Shown piece after piece: positions 1 to 10,725 of a stretch of DNA of 64,000 nucleotides. Numbering within the stretch: the stretch's first letter is position 1; every line of letters starts with the position of its first letter. The notes beneath the pieces were generated by a model. The model did not search any database and was not told the origin of the DNA. It saw only the letters and a list, made by a program, of their open reading frames with translations. Origin of the DNA: DATCJA01 sp963734635 (lineage in GTDB: Bacteria > Acidobacteriota > Vicinamibacteria > Vicinamibacterales > UBA2999). The stretch covers positions 186,001 to 250,000 of the forward strand of contig CAVTIA010000004.1 of NCBI GenBank assembly GCA_963734635.1, read 5' to 3'. The translations under genes were made by a program, and so were the position numbers.

Positions 1-406
1 CATGCAGGCACCGTACATCAAGGCCAGTATCGCCGCCCACAGAAGCGCGGCGCTGCCATAGGTCAGATCAGCGAATGGACGAAAGAGAAACGTGACGTGA
101 GGGGGATAGACGATTAAGTAGTGCTCAGGGTCGGACTCCGGCACGAGCTGGGTTTGCAGGCGGTGGAATGCGTCGGGGTCGTATCAGGGTCGAAGGTGCA
201 GTTCGCGCGTCAATATGGCCGAGCGTGTAGAACTGAATGAAATCGCTGCCTTTAAGGGGACCGAAGACGCTTCGATACCCTTGACCGGCGAACGCAATAA
301 TGCCCGCAACGCACCACATCAACGCGGCCGTGAGAATGGCGTGCCCGCGTGCTTCCACGGCGCTGATCCGCCCCCACCCGCGCGTACCAGACCGCCGCGA
401 AGCCAT
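1..406 (-). CDS. GT87/DUF2029-type membrane glycosyltransferase (3' part off the left edge, one frameshift)
   Basis: Partial gene whose C-terminal part lies beyond the left edge. The first codons give a membrane helix (ALMWCVAGIIAFAG) followed by the loop GSDFIQFYTLG, the usual start of DUF2029/GT87 polyprenyl-phosphate-dependent mannosyltransferases that build envelope glycans. Around 183-186 one extra base breaks the frame; removing it restores LYDPDAFHRLQ and then YPPHVTFLF, which continues to the edge. The segment DPxAFHRLQ followed by YPP is typical of the family. Direction and family match the gene at 6212-7579, so two GT87 paralogues flank the protease and the GT39 gene. The start at 406 is the first methionine of the open frame and has not been tested against a clear Shine-Dalgarno sequence. 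Confidence 0.6.
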
Positions 407-509
407 CAGGGATGTTCGGAGCAGGCCCCGCGCCTCTCAATCAGGTCCGAGAACACTCGTAAAGTGTATGAGATTAATGACTTACTTGCCGTTTCCGAGC
501 CTCGCTCTC

Positions 510-2440
510 TCAGGGCACGGACAGGGAGACATTGTCGAAAGTGCCGGTCGCTAGAGTGGAATTCTGCCCGCTGCTCACCGCCAGCCCGACGTACACCGCG
601 GACGTCATGCTGATCGTCCTGGGCGCGCCGACTTGCACCCAGCTCACGCCGTCCGGTGAGGCGGCGGCGGTGAACGTGTTGCCGCTGCGCGTCAGCTTGA
701 CCCAGTAGGGCAGCGTCTTGCCCGTCAGGCTCTGCGCGGACGTGGTGCCGCCGGTCGTCGTCCGGTTGGTGAAATAGATCTGGGACTGGCTGAACGCGAC
801 GTACGCATGTTTGGAGTTGGCGGCTAGCGTCTCGCGAATCATCACACCAGCGGATTGAGTGCTGGCCCCGCCCGTCAGGCTGCCCACCCGCGCCACGATG
901 GTGCCGTCGCCGCTCAACGACTGATAGACGTAATGAAGACCATCGGCGGTGTTCCAGATCTGTTGCCCGGAGCCACGCACCGTGAAGATCCCACCAGCAT
1001 AGCTGGCGCTCCCGGCGACTCCCACAGACCCGACGTCTTGATTCAACCAACCGGATGGCAACGAACCTGGAGTCGAAGGTACTCCAGCGGTCACGGAGAC
1101 GTTGTCGAAGGTAGCGGTGGCGAGCGTGGAGTTCTGTCCGCTGCTCACCGCGAGCCCGACGTACACCGCGGCCGCCATGTCGATGGTCCGCGGCGTCCCA
1201 ACCTGCACCCAGCTAACGCCGTCCGCTGAGGCGGCAGCCGTGAAGGTGGATCCGCTGCGGGTCAGCTTCACCCAGTAGGGCAGCGTCTTGCCTGTCACGC
1301 TCTGCGCGGACGTGGTGCCGCCAGTCGTCGTCCGGTTGGTGAAATAGATCTGCGATTGACTGAACGCCGCGTAGGCATGCTTCGAGTTGGCGTCGAGCGT
1401 CTCGCGAATCATCACGCCGGCCGACTGGCTGCTCGCCCCGCCCGTCAGAGCGTTCACGCGCGCGACGATGGTACCGTCGCCGGTCAGCGACTGATGGGCG
1501 TGATGAAGGCCATCGGAGGTATTCCAGATCGATTGCCCGGAGGCCCGCACGGTGAAGACCCCACTCGCATAACTGACGCTCCCGGCGACGCCTACCGATC
1601 CGATGTCCTGATTCAACCAGGGAGCCGGCAGCGTCAGCACCGTGAACGTCAGCGGATTGCTGTTGTTCATGCTCGGAGCCACTGAGACTGCGAGCGGTCC
1701 GGATGTCGCGCCCGTCGGGATGGTGATGGTGACGGATGTGTTACTCCAGGCGTTGACCGTGACAGGCACGCCGTTCAGTCGCACCACGCTGTTGCCTTGA
1801 GATGCACCGAATCCGAGACCCGATAGAACCACCTGAGTGCCTGTGGTTCCCGAGGCAGGGGAGACGTTGCTCAAGATGGGAGCAGGCGCGGCCGCCGTAC
1901 TCAACGAGACATTGTTGAAGGTGGCGGTGGCCAGCATGGAGTTCTGACCGCTGCTCACCGCGAAGCCGACGTACACCGTTCCCGTCATGGTGATGGTGCG
2001 AGGCGTTCCGACTTGCACCCAGCTCACGCCGTCGGGTGAGGCGGCGGCGGTGAACGTGCTGCCGCTGCGGGTCAGCTTGACCCAGTAGGGCAGCGTCTTG
2101 CCAGTCAGGCTCTGCGCGGACGTGCTGCCGCCGGTCGTGGTCCGGTTGGTGAAGTAGATCTGGGACTGGCTGAACGCCACGTAGGCATGCTTGGAGCTGG
2201 CGTCCAGCGTCTCACGGATCATCACGCCGGTGGACTGGGTGCTGGCCCCACCCGTCAGACTGCCGACGCGCGCCAGGATGGTGCCATCTCCGGTCAGGGA
2301 CTGATACGCCAGGTGCAGGCCATCGGCGGTGTTCCAGATCTGCTGCCCGGAAGCCCGCACCGTGATGACTCCGTCCGCATAGGTGGCGCTCCCGGCCGCC
2401 CCCACTACTCCGATGTCTTGATCGAACCAAGTGCCAGGGA
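510..2440 (-). repeat. Intragenic triplicate of a DUF1349-like domain
   Basis: Three units at about 510-1040, 1090-1640 and 1910-2440 encode nearly the same protein domain. Conserved landmarks in each are IWNT(A/S)DGLH, QSL(T/S)GDGTI, GVMIRETL, SQSQIYFTNRTTTGG, LPYWVKLTRSG and AVSSGQNS. Nucleotide similarity is also high, which suggests recent duplication or gene conversion. A TIG/IPT domain separates the unit nearest the catalytic domain from the other two. Confidence 0.85.
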
Positions 2441-4383
2441 ACGTGGGATTCGGCGCGACGCTGACGGTGAGCGCGAGCGTGGTGGAACTGGTGACAGTGC
2501 CGGACGTCCCAGTGAGCGTCACAGAGACTGTCCCCGTTGTCGCGGTGCTGCTCGCGGTCAGCGTGAGCTGACTGTTACTTGTCGCCGGATTCGGGCTGAA
2601 CGACGCCGTCACGCCACTCGGTAGACCCGACGCGGACAGCGTGACGTTTCCGGTGAAGCCGTCCTGGGGTGCGATCGTGATCGTGCTGGCACCACTCGAG
2701 CCCCGCATGACCGTCATGCTGCCCGGCGAGGACGACAGAGTGAAGCTTCCCACGGTTGGCGGCGGATCGACCGTCACGACGACGGTGTCTGTCGCGCTGT
2801 CGCCATCGTCATCGGTGACCTCGAGGGTCAAGCGTGTGGACACCGAGCGGACAACCACACAGCGGCGGTCGCGCCGACACCGATGGACGTGCCGCCTTCG
2901 CGCCATTCATAACTGACGATGCTGCCGTCGGAGTCGGAGGATGCGGTGCCGTCGAGCGTAACCAGCTCCGTCGCCGTCTCCGTCGTTGTCCGAGACCGTC
3001 TGATCGGTCCTGCATGAGCGTGAGGGGGCAGATTCGTCAACCCATAGCTGAGCGCGTCGTGCAGGTTGAGGCCGCCGTGAATGGTCCATGAGTCGAGTCG
3101 CACGTTCGCGACACCCACGGGGTCGGCGCTGTTCGAGAAGAATGTCCACCACCTGACTGTTGCTGGTGACGTCGCTTCGCGACCACACGAGCGCCGCGGC
3201 ACCTGCGACATGCGGTGTCGGCCATCGAGGTGCCCGTGTTGCCATGCGTAGCACCCGGTGTCGCCCGGTGTCGTCGTGCTCGCGCACTCGGCCATCGGGT
3301 ACGTCGACATGATGACGTTGCCGGGCGCCGAGATGTCCACCCAGCTTCCGTAGTTCGAAAACGACGGCCGTCGGTGATCTTCGTCGAACGCGGCAACCGA
3401 GATGACGTTGTCGAGAGCGGCCGGGTAGAAGGGAGCGCGTCGTGCCGTCGTTGCCGGCTGCCCGCGACGATGACGAGCCCGGCGTTCCATGCATCCTGCA
3501 CGGCGTCATCGAGCGACTGCGAATATTCCGATTCGCCCAGGCTCATGTTGATGACGTTGGCGCCGTCGGTGACGGCTCGGGCGATGGCCTGTTGAATGGC
3601 GAAGTCGTCGCAGCTTCCGTCCGAGCGGCAGACCTTGTAGGCGAGGATGCGGGCATTGGGCGCTACGCCGACGACGCCTTCCGCTGCGGCCGGATTCCCG
3701 GTCGGATTGTTCAGGGCCGCGGCAATGGTTCCTGCGACGTGCGTGCCGTGGCCGTGATCGTCCATCGGGTCGCCGTCGCCGAACGACGAAGTCGTCGCCG
3801 CCGGCGTAGTTCGGTGCCAGGTCAGGGTGGGTGTAATCGACGCCAGAGTCGATCACCGCCACCGTCACGTTGGAGCTACCCGTCAGGATCGTCCCAGGCT
3901 TCCGGCGCATCGATGTCGGCGTCAGGCGTGCCAGCGTAGAAGCACAACTCGCCGCCAAAGGTCCACGGGATGCAGTGGAACGCCTGCCCGGTGTTGTGGA
4001 GAGCCCATTGTTCGTCGAAGTAGTAGTCGCCCGGTACGACGTCAGGCGCCCTCACCGTGAGCGATGGGCGTCGGCAGCCGGCGGATGAAGTTCGGTTCGG
4101 CGTAGAGGACGTTCGGGTTGCGCCGGTAGCGCGCGATGGCGGCCGATTCATCGCCCGAGCGGACCCGCACGCGGTGGACGCGCGTGCGCGCGACCTCGGC
4201 GAGCAGAGTTCCGCCAGCTGCTGTGTGAGCACCCGCTCTCGCGCTGGCGTTTGCGCCCGGCGTGAACTTGACCAGGATCTCGCCCGCGACGGATGGACCT
4301 CTCGGTGGCGCTTGCGCGGAGGAGTGAATACCGAAAGCTCCGAGAACGAGGCCGATGGCAACAAGCGCTTTGCTGAAACGCAC
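510..4383 (-). CDS. Secreted multidomain subtilisin (S8) protease with PKD-like, Ig-like, TIG and three DUF1349-like domains
   Basis: The start is GTG at 4383, preceded by GGAGGG at 7 bases, giving the signal peptide MRFSKALVAIGLVLGAF then SSAQAP. An inhibitor I9-like propeptide follows, then the S8 catalytic domain. Asp is in AVIDSGVDYTHPDL (near 3850), His in DDHGHGTHVAG (near 3745), Asn in AAGND (near 3450) and Ser in GTSMA (near 3225). After it come a PKD-like unit (near 2790-2950), an Ig-like region (FTGNVTLSASGLPSGVTA), then three copies of a roughly 165-residue beta-sandwich resembling DUF1349/LamG, with a TIG/IPT domain between the first and second. At least six frameshifts lie between 2830 and 4060; those checked are one extra G or C. 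From about 2830 down to 510 the frame is clean. Probably an extracellular or surface protease whose repeats bind carbohydrate (inferred). Confidence 0.8.
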
Positions 4384-4543
4384 GGATGCCCTCCAACTGC
4401 GCACAACGTTTCTTGCGTGGGCGAAGAAACCGCTGAGGTGCAATTGGGCGGCCAGCTCAAGCAAGGCCGTAAAACTCTGTGCAACCGTAGTTTCCGGCGC
4501 CTCGCGGCTGCGGCGCTTGACGAAAATGAGGGCCTAGTAACGG

Positions 4544-6211
4544 TTAGGGGAGTTGGTCACCCGCAACATCAACACGGCTTCCATGCGACCAAAAGTCTCC
4601 TTCCGCGAGGTTTTCAACCTTTGCGCAATTCTCCGGAAGTGCGAGGCGGGGAAGGTCAGTTTTGTAGACGGCGTAGCCCGAATCGACGCTTCCTGCGACG
4701 AGCGAAAGGCTTCTCGAGCATCTTTGCGACAGCTCGAAGACCAGTTGGTTGAGATGCTTCGCTTCTCCGGACCTGGACGTCGCCGTGACGATCACGTAGT
4801 CGGACTTCATCGCGAGCAGCCGGTTCCGGAACCCGTCAACGGTTCCAAGAGGGCTGCTGGTCCGGTGACCCAGATCGTAATAGAGCAAGTATGGGTCGGT
4901 GGTAAACGCTCGCACCGCTCTCCTGCCCGTGAACAGGTAGTACATCGGGTCGAGGTTTCCCGTCAGTGTCGCGTCTTGTGGTGTTTCGAGCGATACCCAG
5001 TCAAGCAGGCGCGCCGTATCGTTCCAGTTCTCAGTGCCGGCAACAGGCGACACCATGCCCTTCTCGCGTGCCTGCACAACGGTCATCCACAGTTGAAATC
5101 CGCCGGCAACGAAGAGCAGCGCGGCTACAACACCACCCAGGAGCCGCTGTTTCGCAGCACCGATGAATCCCAGCCACAGAAGCAGCGGGATGACGGGCAC
5201 GGCGAAGCGCAAGGGTGGCCAGACCCAGGCAGCATGGATCGCGCAATAGGCGAGCATCACGGTCGCAACGGGCTCGCGGCGGGCGCGCCACAATCCAGAG
5301 CACACGAGCATCAAAGCGGCTGCTCCAGCCAGCAGCGCTGGCGCCGCAGGAACACGCACTCCCCAGATTTCGGTGAACGCCAGACCGCTGACCGTGGCAT
5401 TCATCAGGAGCACAGAGAGCTTCTCGGGCCATGCGTAGCTCGTGACGATGTTCCACGAGGCGTAATTCGAAGCTGAGTAATAGGCGTCCATCGCCGTTGC
5501 TGGCTGTTGCTGGCTGACCCACCAGAACCATGGAGCGATGACGACCGCGCTCCCGACAAAGCACTGCGCCGCCGACATCCATCGCCTCGTTCCAAGGAAC
5601 ACCGCCACTGCCGCCGCGGCGGGTGCGATACCGGCGATGCGGGTGAGCACGGCGGCTCCGAACAGAAAGCCGGCGATCAATGGATCGACGCGCGTCGCGT
5701 CCTCCTGGCAGCGCGCGAGTCATCACCAGCAGCCCGGCGGTCAGGAGCAGTGCGAACAATGTCTCGGACATCAGCGCCGTCGAGAGAAACGCCACCCAGG
5801 GAGAGATGGCGGTCAACATCACAATCGCGGATGCCTGAGTCTTGGACGCGCCGAGTCGCCGCAACAGTGGCCACGACAGTGACAACCACGCCAACGTGGC
5901 AAGCAGTGGAACCAGCCTGAGCCACGGCAGGTTGGCCGGAAACGACGGATTCAGATGCCACACCAGCGATACGAGCCATGGAAACAAGATTGGATACTTC
6001 GTTTGCGCCGGTTCACCTGGGAGGCTGATGATTCGATAACCCTGCCCTTCCGCCAGCGCCTTGGCGGTAACGAGATACACCCCGTCGTCGTGAAACGTTC
6101 CCGTGGCGGGTGTCTGCAGCAGCGCGACGTACACGGTGGCAACGCCGATCAGGATGCAGACAAAGACCGGTCGCGCTATGGTGAACGCGAGTCGTTTTTC
6201 CGCCGAATTGT
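4544..6211 (-). CDS. GT39/PMT-type membrane glycosyltransferase (one frameshift)
   Basis: Multi-spanning GT-C fold glycosyltransferase. After the first helix (FVCILIGVATVYVALL) comes the loop FHDDGVYLVTAKALAEGQGY, carrying the acidic pair that acts as catalytic base and metal site in the PMT/ArnT family. It presumably transfers a sugar from a polyprenyl phosphate on the periplasmic face. A single-base frameshift near 5690 separates the N-terminal part from SIDPLIAGFLFGAAVLTR and the remaining helices; the C-terminal soluble tail is intact. The 5' end is uncertain: no ATG or GTG precedes the first helix in frame, and the open frame touches the stop codon of the upstream GT87 gene, so another indel near 6211 is likely. 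Probably co-transcribed with that gene. Confidence 0.7.
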
Positions 6212-7579
6212 TTAACGACTGACAACGGTCGCAGCTTGTGGAGCTATCCCTGGGAAGGTCAGGGAAGCAGGGGAGGACGGAGAACTGGCGGCAACGGCAG
6301 CCAGGAAGAACGATAAGGTTCCCCACATAGGCAGCGCGATGACCGCGACACCCTGCCACGGTTCAATCGGATTCGACGCGAGAAAGATGAGCGTGTGCCC
6401 CGGAATCGAGACGAGTGCGACCCCGAGCGTCCAGGCGACCTTCGGCCACACGCGTCGATCGGACGCCAATGTTTGCGCGACGAGCATGATCGGGAGGGCG
6501 AGTATCACCCCCGTGTGAGCCATTGCGAGCGGATTGAGCAGCACGAGTAGGGCGACCCAGGCCGCGAATCGTGTTCCTTCACGCCCATCGTCGCTGCTTT
6601 GTCTGCGTGTGAACCATGTCGCGATCGCGATGAGCAGGATTGCGGCGAATGTGCCCAGTCCGCGGGCAATCAACGGCGCTTCGAAAAGCGGACGCGCCCA
6701 TTGGCCGCCGACCATCAATCGCGCAAGAACGCCGTGAATCGAGTACGTAACCGCGGGAAACGTCTCCCAGTACGCGACGTTCGCCTGCGATTGCGCCAGG
6801 AACATCTGTAGCGTGTGCGGACCCATCCAGACGAGCGGCAACGCCACAACAGCGATGATAGTGATGACCATCCACAAGACGGCGCGTGGTGCCCGCGCGA
6901 GGAGATACAGGCCGAGCAGTGCGGGAAAGAGCTTTACCGCGGAAGCGACGCCAAGACTCGCACCGGCCGAACGGTGATCACCTCGTACATAAAAATGCCA
7001 GAACATCGCCAGCAGGAGCGCGACGAGAATCGACCACTGTCCTTTCGCAAGGTTGTATTGGACCGGCGGCCAGACGAGAAGGGCACCAAAGAAAATCAGC
7101 ACCGTCGATGGGCGTGGACCACTCTGAGACTGTACGTAGTGTCCGGCTTTAGCCGGACCTGAATACACCTGTGCAAGGAGCGCGGCGAGCAGGAACAAGA
7201 GGCCGAGCGATACACCAAACCAGATCGCCGCTGCCTGTGCCAGTGTGAATCCCGCCATCGGCAGCAGCACGAGAAACAGCAAGGGCGGATGCGGAAAGTA
7301 CAGGTATCCCTCGTCTTCCGATACCTTCATCAGCTCCGCGTGTGCGCGCGCGATGCCGACCTCATATGGATTCTGGTTCGATGCAAAAACGCGAGCGGCC
7401 GCGAGATCCTGCGCAAAATCGGGAGGGGAAACGAGTCCGAAGAGGGTGTAGCGCCACGGGGTGTCGCCGGACAGGAGAATAGCGACGAGCACCAATCCCG
7501 CCGCTATAGCCGCCCATCGTCGCATGCGAGCGAACGGCCGGTGCACTTCTCCGGCCAATTGCTGACAGGGAGATGGCAC
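6212..7579 (-). CDS. GT87/DUF2029 membrane glycosyltransferase with a REP palindrome in frame
   Basis: Intact 455-codon frame encoding about ten membrane helices. PPDFAQDLAAARVFASNQNPYE, the YFPHPPLLFLVLLP segment, the WPPVQYNLAKGQWS loop and SAVKLFPALLG are characteristic of GT87 (polyprenol-phosphate-mannose dependent alpha-mannosyltransferases, as in mycobacterial PimE and acidobacterial homologues). Between the second and third hydrophobic segments the protein carries SGPAKAGHYV, which is the translation of a dispersed REP palindrome (7133-7158) and is foreign to the family; it falls in a loop and keeps the frame. Start may be ATG 7579 (GGAACGAG upstream) or ATG 7525. It touches the GT39 gene downstream. 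Confidence 0.8.
   Translation of the reverse strand: MPSPCQQLAGEVHRPFARMRRWAAIAAGLVLVAILLSGDTPWRYTLFGLVSPPDFAQDLAAARVFASNQNPYEVGIARAHAELMKVSEDEGYLYFPHPPLLFLVLLPMAGFTLAQAAAIWFGVSLGLLFLLAALLAQVYSGPAKAGHYVQSQSGPRPSTVLIFFGALLVWPPVQYNLAKGQWSILVALLLAMFWHFYVRGDHRSAGASLGVASAVKLFPALLGLYLLARAPRAVLWMVITIIAVVALPLVWMGPHTLQMFLAQSQANVAYWETFPAVTYSIHGVLARLMVGGQWARPLFEAPLIARGLGTFAAILLIAIATWFTRRQSSDDGREGTRFAAWVALLVLLNPLAMAHTGVILALPIMLVAQTLASDRRVWPKVAWTLGVALVSIPGHTLIFLASNPIEPWQGVAVIALPMWGTLSFFLAAVAASSPSSPASLTFPGIAPQAATVVSR
7133..7158 (+). repeat. REP-A palindrome inside a coding sequence
   Basis: TACGTAGT followed by the perfect hairpin GTCCGGCTTTAGCCGGAC. The same unit recurs at 29268-29326, 41390-41475, 41802-41851, 45315-45340 and 55605-55630. 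Here it lies on the complementary strand of the GT87 gene and is translated as GPAKAGHYV without breaking the frame. Confidence 0.9.
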
Positions 7580-7793
7580 TCGTTCCGCGCCGCCATCGCC
7601 CAGCGTATGAGCGAGTTACCGACGGCGCGTTGCTGACCGGCGTTTCGACGCGCACGGGTGCTTGGACCCCCGGGCTTACAACGACAACCCGAAACGTGAT
7701 TCCGCGACCAGAAATGTTATTGCGGCGGCCCGGCCGAATCCGCGGACTCAGGCACACGAAGTCCGTGAACTTCAGTGCGGCAGTCGATGTTGG

Positions 7794-8615
7794 TCAATGT
7801 GAATCGACGGCGACCAGAGAGTCGGAAGTGCCGGTCTTTCCAATCGGTGCGAACCAAAAATTTTGAGAGTCCACTCGCCAGTAGCGGCCTACTAGCGCGT
7901 ACTCATTTCGAGCGAAGTAATCGAGGATTTGCTGACGTACTTCTGCATGTGCCTCGATTGCTACAAGGCTTGGCTTGAACCGGCTGATAGAGAATCCTGC
8001 GAGCGCCCGAGGTTCCGCCAGCTCGATGTCCATTGACAGGAAATCGATGCGGCTGACCTTCAGCCGATCCAATACATCATCAAGGGTCGACGTCGTCGTG
8101 GTCGTGGGCGTGACCTCTCCCCAGCGTTCGGTAAATTCGCGATCATAAGATGCGACCCCATCGAAATCAGTCACGTACAAGGTCGCCTGCTGGTTGGACA
8201 CGTTCGAGATGAACAGCGGAACGAACGTCGTTCGTGGGCGGTGCTCCTGGTAGCCAGCCGCAAATTTGACCTGCGGCTCGATGGCGACGCCTGACCATCC
8301 CATTGCAGTTTCCAGATAGTACGTGTTGCTGCCTGTCTGGTGATGGTTCGCTCCCACATCAACGAAAACGCCGTTGCGGCGATTCTGAAAAAAGTCCTTC
8401 AGTATCCACTCCTCGACGCCCTGAGAAACACGCGACGGCCCATACTGGTGCTCGAGCGCCTTTATCTCGCTGTTATCGCCAGAAATGAACGGTAGCAGCT
8501 CCACCCTCGTATTACCGACGCCTAACTTGTACGACAAGACGGATGACAACACGACGATCGGCGCGACAAGGATCGCCAACTCAATGACGTTCAGGTTGGG
8601 CTTTGGGATTTTCAT
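7794..8615 (-). CDS. Membrane-anchored FkbM-family methyltransferase
   Basis: Start ATG 8615 gives MKIPKPNLNVIEL followed by one membrane helix (AILVAPIVVLSSVLSY), then a class I SAM-dependent methyltransferase of the FkbM family. VFVDVGANHHQTGSNTYYLE is the SAM-binding motif I, GVAIEPQ motif II, and IDFLSMDIELAEPRALAGF the FkbM motif; the family usually has IEG where this protein has IEL. FkbM enzymes O-methylate sugars or other hydroxyls, and the neighbouring glycosyltransferases suggest a glycan substrate in the envelope (inferred). The start codon overlaps the stop of a 21-codon upstream frame with a similar N-terminus, so translation may be coupled. Frame intact. Confidence 0.85.
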   Translation of the reverse strand: MKIPKPNLNVIELAILVAPIVVLSSVLSYKLGVGNTRVELLPFISGDNSEIKALEHQYGPSRVSQGVEEWILKDFFQNRRNGVFVDVGANHHQTGSNTYYLETAMGWSGVAIEPQVKFAAGYQEHRPRTTFVPLFISNVSNQQATLYVTDFDGVASYDREFTERWGEVTPTTTTTSTLDDVLDRLKVSRIDFLSMDIELAEPRALAGFSISRFKPSLVAIEAHAEVRQQILDYFARNEYALVGRYWRVDSQNFWFAPIGKTGTSDSLVAVDSH

Positions 8616-8677
8616 GTCAATGTGCCGGCGAGCATCGACAGTTCGGTGACGTTCAGTTTCGGTTGCGGGACTTTCAT
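8612..8677 (-). CDS. 21-residue upstream frame resembling the FkbM N-terminus
   Basis: Short frame beginning MKVPQPKLNVTEL and ending at a TGA that overlaps the FkbM start (ATGA). Ten of its first thirteen residues match the FkbM start MKIPKPNLNVIEL. It is either a decayed 5' end of a tandem FkbM paralogue or a translated leader that feeds ribosomes to the FkbM start. No Shine-Dalgarno stronger than the surrounding sequence was seen. Confidence 0.45.
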   Translation of the reverse strand: MKVPQPKLNVTELSMLAGTLT

Positions 8678-8713
8678 ACGATGTTGCTTGTGTGATGCGG
8701 CGCGTGCCGGTCG

Positions 8714-10717
8714 TCACTGGGCCGGAGCGAAGTAGCCGTCGCGGCTCCGGATCGTCACGTCGGCCAGGTGGTGCGAATCTGCACCTTTCGCCACTTGCCG
8801 TCGCGCATCCGATTCGTGGACTCGTACGCCAGCACGTATCGCCGGCGCAGCTCGTCGAGGATCCTCTGGTAGTCGGCCGCCAGCGCCGTCACGTCGCTGG
8901 GGAAGTACGCGGCGCCGCCCGACCGGTCCGCCAGCTCCTGCAGCGTGGAACGATCGACCCGCGAGCCGATGCCCACTGCGTAGACCGCGGCGTCCGTCTC
9001 CTGCAGCTTTCGCATCACGTCGTCCCAGCGATCCGCAGGCTGCCGGGGCCGTTCGACGCGGCGTTTTCGTCGCGGCCGTCGGTGACGACGACGACGACGC
9101 GACGTCCTTTGACGTCGGACAAGCTGCGCGAGCGAATCGTACAGACCGTCGTACAAGCGCCGTGCCGCCGGCGGCCTTGTAGGCGTCGATGGCCTGCAGC
9201 GACCAGTCGCGACGCTCGGTCGGTGAGTGAATGTATTCGGCCCGATCGGCGAACATGATCATGCCGATCTGGTCCTCGGGGCGCATCGCCATCACGAACT
9301 CGCGGGCGGCCTCCTGCGCCCGTTCGGCGCTGCGCGTCATGCTGCCGCTCGGAGTCGAGCGCCAGCATGATCGTCACCGGCAGCGCCACCTCGTGGAAGG
9401 TGTCCACCTTCTGGGGCACGCCGTCCTCGAGCACGACCAGATCGTCCGGCGTCGATGCGGGCGCCTGCTGTCGCCTGTTCCTACGGCGGTGAATTCAAAC
9501 GACGCGCGGACGGGCGGCGCCATCGGCGCGGTATAGCCGTCGCGCGCGCGCACGCGGTAGCGCGGGATCGTTCGGTCTTGACGGTGATCTTCCGCCAGGT
9601 GCCGTCGCGCCGCTGGTTCGGCGGGCGTGTACGTCATCATGTATCGCTGCTGCACGTCCTCGGCGGTGGCGGCGTACGCTTCCGACGAGCTGGCGATTGT
9701 CGCGAGGAAACCACGCGTCGCCCGCCGGTCTGCTCGGCAATCTGCTTGAGCAGCTTCTCTCCCTTGAGCGAGATGCCGGCGACGCCGCCGAGGCCCGACG
9801 ACGTACACCGTGACGTTGCTGTTCTGCGCAGGGCGGTGACCGCTTCCTCGAACTCCGACGTGCTGTGCTCGTCGTATCCATCGGTGATGCAGCACGATGG
9901 CACGCCGCTCGTACTGCGTCGGTCAAGCCGTGACAGCACGTCCTTCAGCGCATCGAGAATGGCGGTTCCGCCTGAGGGCTTGATGGCAGCCAATGGCGTC
10001 GAGGATGGTGGCGTGATCCCGAGTGGGACCGGTTATCCCCGTGACACGCCGCGCGAAAACGGGCGCCACCACGACGACGTCGTCCGGGTGGAGCGGCTCG
10101 AGGAACCGGCGCGCGGCCGCCCGAACGGCGTCGTACCGCAGCGCCATGCTCTGGCTGCTGTCCACGAGCAGCACGAACAGCGCCGGCTCGCGCCGCTGCG
10201 AGACGACGTCGATCTTCTGTGCGACGTCGTTTTCGAACAGCTGAAAATCGGATGCGCCGAGGTTGCGGATGAACCGGCCCTTGGCGTCGACGACCGTCGC
10301 TTCGACGGCGACGCTCGTGACTTCGACCGCTTCGGCGACGCGCAGCGGCTCGAGGACGACGCTGTCGGTGAGGACGACGCCCGAAGGAAGCTCGGCGCGG
10401 ACGGCAGATTTCGCGCCGCTCGAACGGGTTGTCATCGGTCCAGACGCGCCTCGTACGGAGGGCCGTCCTCGTCGTCGGCCAGGTGCAGCTTGTCGATGTA
10501 GAACTCGACGCGCGGCGGCACAGCCGGCTGCTCGCCGTCGAGGCGCACGACGATGCGGATGGCGCCGGAGAGACCGGTGCGGCCGAGTGGCGACGTGATT
10601 TTCAGAGGCCGAGGCGCCGCGGCCGCCGATCGTGCGGGCAGCGCCGGAGCGGCCGACGAGGCACGCCGCTGCGGCGAACGAGAGCGATCAACGCCAGCGA
10701 ATCATCAGCCTGTACAC
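8714..10717 (-). CDS. Double VWA-domain protein, acidobacterial VWFA-related type (several frameshifts)
   Basis: Secreted or periplasmic protein with two VWFA-related units of the acidobacterial type (compare TIGR03436). Unit 1 (about 9500-10330) has FIRNLGASDFQLFENDVAQKI, the MIDAS-like LLVDSSQSM and DGYTAP at its end. Unit 2 (about 8714-9450) has VLEDGVPQKVDTFHEV, IMLALDSSGSM (across a frameshift) and ends RDGYFAPAQ at the stop codon. Upstream of unit 1 is a bare beta-rich segment (LSGAIRIVVRLDGEQP). The reading changes frame at least six times, so the 5' end near 10717 is approximate. It is the last gene of the Tad-type cluster and follows the AAA ATPase; VWA and AAA proteins commonly work as pairs, which is the likely reason for the linkage. 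Confidence 0.7.
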
Positions 10718-10725
10718 GGCGGGCT

